Of a DNA stretch of 64,000 nt, positions 59,253 through 64,000 are shown in pieces. Position 1 is the first letter of the stretch; each line of letters begins with the position of its first letter. Made by a program: the position numbers and the translations under genes. The notes under the pieces were generated by a model, which was given only the letters and a program-made list of their open reading frames with translations, was not told the DNA's origin and did no database searches. The DNA is from Xanthomonas bonasiae (GTDB taxonomy: Bacteria > Pseudomonadota > Gammaproteobacteria > Xanthomonadales > Xanthomonadaceae), in NCBI RefSeq assembly GCF_017163705.1, contig NZ_JAFIWB010000012.1:59871-123870 (forward strand). The letters are read 5' to 3'.

Positions 59253-60419
59253 TTACTTGATCGCCCAGTAGATGTCGTACGTGCCTTCCGGCGTGAACGA
59301 CTTGTCCACGCCGCCCTTCCAGGCCTCGTACGGACGGTCGGTCACGTCGTAGCCGCTGGTCGCGGCCCAGGCGCGGACCGCATTGCGCGCCGCATCCAGG
59401 CCCGCCATGTGGCCGGTGTAGCTGGCGAACGCGGAACGGTGCGCTTCGGTACGCAGGTAGGTGACCGGCGCGCCCTGCGGGATGGTCAGCTTCAGCGGAT
59501 CGCCGCTGGCGGCGACCGGGGTCGCATCGACCGGAGCCGCAGGAGCCGCCGCATCGTCCTTCTTCTCTTCCGGCTTGGCCGCCGCGTCCGGCTTCGGCGC
59601 GCCACCGGCACGCTTGCGTACCGGCTGGGTCACGTCGAAGGCGTACTTGTCGGAACCGAAATCGGTGGTGACGATGCGCACCGGACCGGCCGCTTCCAGG
59701 CCGTTGGCGTCCATCACCCGCTTGATCCACTCCTGGTTGTCCTTGATGGACTTCTTGATGGAGTCGTTGTCGCGGTCGATGTTGCCGGCGTTGACGACCA
59801 GCAGATCCTCGGCCGGAACATCGACGACCTTCAGGTCGGTCAACGGGGTTTCCTCGGCGCGGTAGTCGACGTTCGGCACGGTGGCCAGCACGTTGCTCAG
59901 CCGCGACAGGCCCAGCTTGATGTCGTCGCCGACATGACGGCTCACGTACAGGCCAGCGTAGCGACCGAACAGGTCCCAGCCGTACTTGACCGTGTAGTCC
60001 TGGGTGATCTTGACGTTGCGACCGCTCTTGCCGGTCGGCTCGAGCTTGAACGACGTGGTCTTGTCGCTGCCCTTGCTCTCGTCTTCGATGCCGATGACGA
60101 CCTGCTTGTTCTTCTCGGTCGAGGTGATGGTCCAGCTGCCCTTGCCGATGTAGCCCTCGTTGGAGGTGTAGTCGAGGCGGGCGCCGACGCCGGCTTCAGG
60201 ACCGGAAAGCTTCAGTTGGATACGCGGATCGCGTAGCACCAGAGGATTCCAGTCCTTGAAACGACGCAGGCTGTTCACCGTGTCATAGACAATGGTCATG
60301 CGCCGATTGGTTTCGACGCTCTCGGACATGTGACGCTCCGAAGGCAGCACCAGGCCGACGATGACGAACAGGCCAGCCACGATCCCCAGTGCGATCAGGA
60401 ATTCGATAATACGGGTCAT
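59253..60419 (-). CDS. SRPBCC/START-like domain membrane protein
   Basis: 388 residues. One N-terminal membrane helix (about 4-26, IEFLIALGIVAGLFVIVGLVL) and a polyketide-cyclase/SRPBCC-like domain at about 30-190 (ETNRRMTIVYDTVNSLRRFKDWNPL; YTSNEGYIGKGSWTI). A Lys/Ala/Pro-rich linker (about 275-305) leads to a GyrI-like second domain ending YDIYWAIK. Likely binds a small hydrophobic ligand; function unknown. Confidence 0.8.
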   Translation of the reverse strand: MTRIIEFLIALGIVAGLFVIVGLVLPSERHMSESVETNRRMTIVYDTVNSLRRFKDWNPLVLRDPRIQLKLSGPEAGVGARLDYTSNEGYIGKGSWTITSTEKNKQVVIGIEDESKGSDKTTSFKLEPTGKSGRNVKITQDYTVKYGWDLFGRYAGLYVSRHVGDDIKLGLSRLSNVLATVPNVDYRAEETPLTDLKVVDVPAEDLLVVNAGNIDRDNDSIKKSIKDNQEWIKRVMDANGLEAAGPVRIVTTDFGSDKYAFDVTQPVRKRAGGAPKPDAAAKPEEKKDDAAAPAAPVDATPVAASGDPLKLTIPQGAPVTYLRTEAHRSAFASYTGHMAGLDAARNAVRAWAATSGYDVTDRPYEAWKGGVDKSFTPEGTYDIYWAIK

Positions 60420-61003
60420 TCAGGAGGTCTCCGGGGCCGATCCCACGGCCGGGTTAATGAAGCGAAGCGCCCATCCTAGCAGGCTTCGCGGCTCGTGGTC
60501 AGCAGATGGCGACGCGGAATTCGGCATAGTGGCGAAAACCCCGCGAACGCGCCGTGCAAAGCGCCGCCGCGGCACCGGGCGGGCGACCAGACCATTGTCG
60601 CGCCGGCAACGGCGGACAGGCCGTTGCCGGCGCCGGGTCGCTGCGGGCAGGCCAGACATGGCGCGGCGTTTGCGCTTGGCCGCGGGCGACACCGCCGATC
60701 CGGGCGGCCAGACCATTGCATCCCGAGCGTTGTAACGCCGGGGCTGTCGGCCCAGACCGCATCCGGACTCGGCGCGCCTGCCGCTGCGTTCGTCGCGACT
60801 GAAGTCGCTCCTACAGGGGGCTGGCGCGGCACCGGTGCGCGCGAACGCCCGACGCCCGGCGCGCTGCGCCGGGCCGGGCATCCTGTCCCGTCAGACCAAC
60901 TGCAGCTCGAACGCCTTCAGTACCGCCCGGGTGCGGTCGCGCACACCCAGCTTGGACAGGGTGAGCGGGCGCTGCTTGCGAGCCACCGGCTCGCGCGCCC
61001 GCG
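60420..61003. other. Gene-free region with hairpins and a partial gene duplication
   Basis: About 580 bp between SRPBCC and response-regulator genes. It holds a 13-bp inverted repeat CGCCGGCAACGGC/GCCGTTGCCGGCG (60601-60613, 60620-60632), two copies of GGGCG(A/G)CCAGACCATTG at about 60580 and 60703, a GTCGCGACTGAAGTCGCTCCTACAG half-element at 60792-60816, and a copy of the regulator's 3' end at 60853-60960. No gene seen. Confidence 0.6.
60853..60960 (-). pseudogene. Duplicated 3' end of the response-regulator gene
   Basis: 108 bp at 60853-60960 match 61006-61113 at 106 of 108 positions. The match covers the last about 20 codons of the response regulator (ending LKAFELQLV) plus the 3' flank. 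The copy has no start or receiver domain, so it is a non-functional fragment from a tandem duplication. Confidence 0.85.
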
Positions 61004-61043
61004 AACGCCCGGCGCGCTGCGCCGGGCCGGGCATCCTGTCCCG

Positions 61044-61685
61044 TCAGACCAACTGCAGTTCGAACGCCTTCAGTACCGCCCGGGTGCGGTCGCGCACGCC
61101 CAGCTTGGACAGGATGTTGGACACGTGGTTCTTGATCGTGCCCTCGGCCACGCCCAGCGAGTTGGCGATCTCCTTGTTGGAGAAGCCGCTGGCCATCAGC
61201 CGCAGGATCTCGGTCTCGCGGTCGGTCAGCGGGTCGGGCCGGTCCAGGCTGACGAAGTCGTTGCGCATGTGCTCCAGGCCCGACAGCAGGCGCTGGGTCA
61301 CCGCCGGCTGCACCAGCGAACCGCCGGCGGCCACCGCGCGGATCGCGCCGACCAGTTGTTCCAGCGACACGTCCTTGAGCAGGTAGCCCTTGGCCCCGGC
61401 CTTGAGCCCGGCCAGCACCAGCTGGTCGTCGTCGAAGGTGGTCAGGATGATGGTCGGCGGCAGCGTGCCGTTGCGCGACAGCATCTGCAGCGCCTCCAGT
61501 CCGGACATCGCCGGCATGCGCATGTCCATCAGCACCACATCCGGCTTCACCTGCGGGATCAGCTCCACCGCCTGGCGGCCGTCGTTGGCCTCGGCGATCA
61601 CCTCGATCCCGCCGTCCAGCGCCAGCAGCGAGCGGATTCCCTGCCGCACCAGGGTTTGGTCGTCGACCAGGCAGACACGGATCAT
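61044..61685 (-). CDS. NarL/LuxR-family response regulator
   Basis: 213 residues. Receiver domain with phospho-acceptor Asp54 (VVLMDMRMP), conserved Asp8-Asp9 and Lys at about 104 (GYLLKD); LuxR HTH near the C-terminus (LTDRETEILRLMASGFSNKEIAN, GTIKNHVSNILSKL). Partner of the histidine kinase gene just upstream, which it overlaps (TGATG). Targets unknown. A 108-bp copy of its 3' end lies directly downstream. Confidence 0.95.
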   Translation of the reverse strand: MIRVCLVDDQTLVRQGIRSLLALDGGIEVIAEANDGRQAVELIPQVKPDVVLMDMRMPAMSGLEALQMLSRNGTLPPTIILTTFDDDQLVLAGLKAGAKGYLLKDVSLEQLVGAIRAVAAGGSLVQPAVTQRLLSGLEHMRNDFVSLDRPDPLTDRETEILRLMASGFSNKEIANSLGVAEGTIKNHVSNILSKLGVRDRTRAVLKAFELQLV

Positions 61686-62878
61686 CACAACACTCCTTGT
61701 GAAACGGCGGGCGGCAGCAAGGCGGCCGCGCTCGGAACCGAGGCGCGCAGGCGGAAGCCCGTGCCCTGCGGCGCATCGATTTCCAGGCTGCCACCATACT
61801 GGCTCAGCCGCTCGCGCATGCCGCGCAGGCCGTTGCCGGGCAGCAGCACCTCGCAGCCGCGGCCATCGTCGTGGGCCCGGATCACCACCTGCGGGCCGTC
61901 GCGGCGCACCTGGATCCACAGGTTGTCGGCCTGCGCGTGGCGCACCGTGTTGGTGATGATTTCCTGGGTGCAGCGCAGCAAGACATGCGCGCGCTCCGGA
62001 TCCTCGACGGTCAACGGCTCGTCCACCTGCAGGTGGATCCGCAACGACGGCACCCGCTCGACCAGCGGCCGCAGCGCCGCGGCCAGGTCGATCGCGCCGC
62101 TGTCGCGCAGATGGCTGACTGCCTCGCGCACGTCGGTCAGCAGCAGCTTGGCCAGGGTATGCGCCTGGTGCACATGTTCCTGCGCGCGGCCCTCGGTGAT
62201 GTGGCCGGCCACTTCCAGGTTCAGGCTCAGCGCGGTCAGGTGGTGGCCGAGCAGGTCGTGCAGTTCGCGCGAGATGCGGGTGCGCTCGTTGACCCGGGCG
62301 CTTTCGGCCAGCAGCGCGCGGGTGGCGCGCAACTCGGCATTGAGCTGGCGCTGCTCCTCGCGGGCCTGGGCCTGCTGCCGCGCGACCAGGCTGGTGACGA
62401 AGATGAACATGGAGAAGCCGCCGTACAGCAGCGACTGCATCAGCGCGTCGAACAGCGGAAAGCCGACCAGCAGGTAGTAGACCGGCAGCACCGCCAACTG
62501 GCTCAGCACCAGCCACAGCACGCCGATACGCACCGGCAGCAGCCACGGGATCACCCCCGCCGCCACCATCATCAGGATGCTGCCCAGCCCGCTTCCGGTC
62601 AGATAGCTGACCGCCAGCGCGCAGACGGTCAGCAGCAGCAGGATCAGGCGATCGTACCAATGCGCGTGGCCGCCGCTGCCCAGCCCGCGGGTCAGCCAGT
62701 AGTAGCTGCCGCCGAAGGCGATGAAGAAGCCGGACATCATCGCCGCCTCCCAGCCGCCCCGCCGGTTCACGCCCTCCTCCGGGATCCAGTAGGTGTAGAC
62801 CAGCGGCATGGCGATCATGGCCCAGGTGAACAGGCCGGCGAAGCGCAGGACGCGGGTATGGCTGAGGTTTCCCAACAT
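61685..62878 (-). CDS. DesK-like sensor histidine kinase
   Basis: 397 residues. Five to six membrane helices in residues 10-165, a linker coiled coil (QQAQAREEQRQLNAEL), H-box RISRELHDLLGHHLT with the phosphorylated His, and ATPase N/G boxes (TNTVRHAQ; DDGRG; GNGLRGMRERL). HisKA_3 type, so it pairs with LuxR-type regulators such as the next gene. The signal is likely membrane-related. Confidence 0.93.
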   Translation of the reverse strand: MLGNLSHTRVLRFAGLFTWAMIAMPLVYTYWIPEEGVNRRGGWEAAMMSGFFIAFGGSYYWLTRGLGSGGHAHWYDRLILLLLTVCALAVSYLTGSGLGSILMMVAAGVIPWLLPVRIGVLWLVLSQLAVLPVYYLLVGFPLFDALMQSLLYGGFSMFIFVTSLVARQQAQAREEQRQLNAELRATRALLAESARVNERTRISRELHDLLGHHLTALSLNLEVAGHITEGRAQEHVHQAHTLAKLLLTDVREAVSHLRDSGAIDLAAALRPLVERVPSLRIHLQVDEPLTVEDPERAHVLLRCTQEIITNTVRHAQADNLWIQVRRDGPQVVIRAHDDGRGCEVLLPGNGLRGMRERLSQYGGSLEIDAPQGTGFRLRASVPSAAALLPPAVSQGVL

Positions 62879-63017
62879 GCATGCATCTTAGGATGAACGG
62901 CGCGCAATGCACTCCCACGGAAGTCATGCATGCGCGGCTCGCCGCCCCGGGCCACGCGTGCGATAATCCGGCTGGCGGTCCGCATCTGGCCGCGCGCGCA
63001 TCAGCAACGGAGTCCCA

Positions 63018-63611
63018 ATGTCGATCGTCATCCGCGACGTGCGCGAGCACGAGCTCGATTCGGTCCTGGCCCTGAACAACAACGCCGGACTGGCGATCCT
63101 GCCGCTGGATTCGGCCAAGCTGCACCGCTTCTACGAGACCGCAGAGTACTTCCGCGTCGCCGAGCGCGACGGCAACCTGGCCGGCTTCCTGGTCGGCTTC
63201 GGCGGCGACAGCGATCACGACAGCAGCAATTTCGCCTGGTTTCGCGAGCGCTATCCGGCCTTCTTCTATATCGACCGCATCGTGGTGGCCAGCCGCCGCC
63301 GCGGCGGTGGCGTCGGCCGCGCGTTCTATGCCGACGTGCAGAGCTACGCCGAGCTGCGCTACCCGCAGCTGGCGTGCGAGGTTTTCCTGGACCATGGCGC
63401 GGACGCGGCGCTGCTGTTCCACGGCAGCTTCGGTTTCCGCGAAGTGGGCCAGAACACGATGAACGAGGTGGAGGTGCGTGCCAGCATGCTGTTGAAGGAT
63501 CTGTGCAGTTACGCCTGGGTCCGCGAGACCTACGGCGAGCAGTTGCCCGACCTGCCCTGGGTCGGCCATGCCCGTCGCCTGCAACGGGCCCAGCGCCCGA
63601 CCGGGACCTGA
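63018..63611 (+). CDS. GNAT-family acetyltransferase
   Basis: 197 residues, GNAT fold: IRDVREHELDSVLALNNNAG at the N-terminus, FFYIDRIVVASRRRGGGVGRAFY as the acetyl-CoA loop (R-x-x-G-x-G/A), and LLFHGSFGFREVG. Substrate unknown. It starts 140 bp after the histidine kinase gene on the opposite strand and ends 2 bp before minC. Confidence 0.88.
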   Translation: MSIVIRDVREHELDSVLALNNNAGLAILPLDSAKLHRFYETAEYFRVAERDGNLAGFLVGFGGDSDHDSSNFAWFRERYPAFFYIDRIVVASRRRGGGVGRAFYADVQSYAELRYPQLACEVFLDHGADAALLFHGSFGFREVGQNTMNEVEVRASMLLKDLCSYAWVRETYGEQLPDLPWVGHARRLQRAQRPTGT

Positions 63612-63613
63612 GC

Positions 63614-64000
63614 GTGTCGTCGGTGAATCTGGATTTCGAGCAGGCAGGCGAACTGAAGATCGGCCAGGTCGGCATCGCCAACCTGCGCATCCGCACCCTG
63701 GACGTGGCGCGCCTGACCCAGGAAATGCGCGAGCGCGTGCAGCGCGCGCCCAAGCTGTTCGGCCGCGCCGCGGTCATCATCGATTTCGGCGGCCTGGCGC
63801 AGACGCCCGACACCGCCACCGCGCGCGCGCTGCTGGAAGGCCTGCGCGCCGCCGGCGTGCTGCCGGTGGCGCTGGCCTACGGCACCCGCGAGACCGAACA
63901 GCTGTCCGAGGCGCTGGGCCTGCCGCTGCTGGCCAAGTTCCGCGCCCAGTACGAGCGCATCGACGGCGGCGCCCCCGCCGCCGTCGATGCGCTCGTACTG
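63614..64000 (+). CDS. minC: Septum site-determining protein MinC (5' part)
   Basis: N-terminal 129 residues, cut by the window end. MSSVNLDFEQAGELKIGQVGI, LAQEMRERVQRAPKLFGRAAVIIDF and VALAYGTRETEQLSEALGL match the MinC N-terminal domain that inhibits FtsZ assembly. Start GTG at 63614, 2 bp after the acetyltransferase stop. minD and minE would be expected beyond the edge. Confidence 0.85.
   Translation, partial: MSSVNLDFEQAGELKIGQVGIANLRIRTLDVARLTQEMRERVQRAPKLFGRAAVIIDFGGLAQTPDTATARALLEGLRAAGVLPVALAYGTRETEQLSEALGLPLLAKFRAQYERIDGGAPAAVDALVL

Noticed and set aside
60811..61797. Open minus-strand frame running through the regulator gene and its duplicate
   Set aside because: Out of frame with the regulator and made by GC bias; the receiver and HTH motifs are in another frame.

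Overview
The window is 64 kb of GC-rich chromosome that most resembles a xanthomonad (Gammaproteobacteria, Xanthomonas or a close relative). This is inferred from conserved gene orders (murJ-ribF-ileS-lspA-ispH, rplU-rpmA-obgE, cyoABCD), from dense short imperfect GGGATTC/GGGATTG repeats, and from paired inverted GTAGGAGCGGCTTCAGCCGCGAC-type elements between genes. It was not checked against a database.

Layout. 1-4028: the cytochrome bo3 quinol oxidase operon cyoABCD on the minus strand. 4423-20304: a divergent regulator (YheO/DauR-like PAS-HTH) and a ten-gene plus-strand cluster for exported peptide handling: three S10-type serine carboxypeptidase-like proteins, a TonB-dependent receptor, an exported amidohydrolase, two RidA proteins, a Tat-exported class V PLP enzyme and two M61-like metallopeptidases. 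A 12-bp near-perfect dyad sits in the divergent promoter. 20330-26565: an insert of visibly lower GC. It holds five overlapping minus-strand genes (HIT-like, squalene-cyclase-fold membrane protein, HD phosphohydrolase, DNA methyltransferase, ThiL/PurM-like ATP-binding protein) and about 780 bp without any gene, next to the 3' end of tRNA-Thr(CGU). I do not recognise this five-gene combination and consider it the best candidate for an undescribed system.

26604-42722 is mostly core housekeeping: tRNA-Thr, ispH, lspA, ileS, ribF, murJ, rpsT, obgE, rpmA, rplU, uvrA, thioesterases, a PCuAC copper chaperone and an enoyl-CoA hydratase. 42733-49805: a signalling-like protein, an EF-hand protein, the leucyl-transferase bpt, a lipoprotein phosphatase/nuclease, and a coupled five-gene operon (roadblock, PAS, PhnD-like solute-binding fold, two unknowns). 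49855-57885: purT, an SPFH-Arc-DUF4177 set behind a perfect dyad, an alpha/beta hydrolase, a VanY-type peptidase, an exported FAD oxidoreductase and a frameshifted small membrane protein. 58109-64000: a DNA glycosylase, a DUF423 protein, a SRPBCC protein, a DesK/LuxR-type two-component pair with a partial duplication of the regulator's 3' end, a GNAT acetyltransferase, and the start of minC.

How the genes work together. The 5.5-20.3 kb cluster reads as one pathway: outer-membrane import of a peptide-like compound, stepwise periplasmic cleavage, and clean-up of reactive PLP-enzyme products by RidA. The 20.5-25.7 kb operon is tightly coupled by ATGA-type overlaps, so its five products probably act in one process. 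HIT, HD, ThiL-like and methyltransferase domains point to nucleotide or nucleic-acid chemistry, with one member at the membrane.
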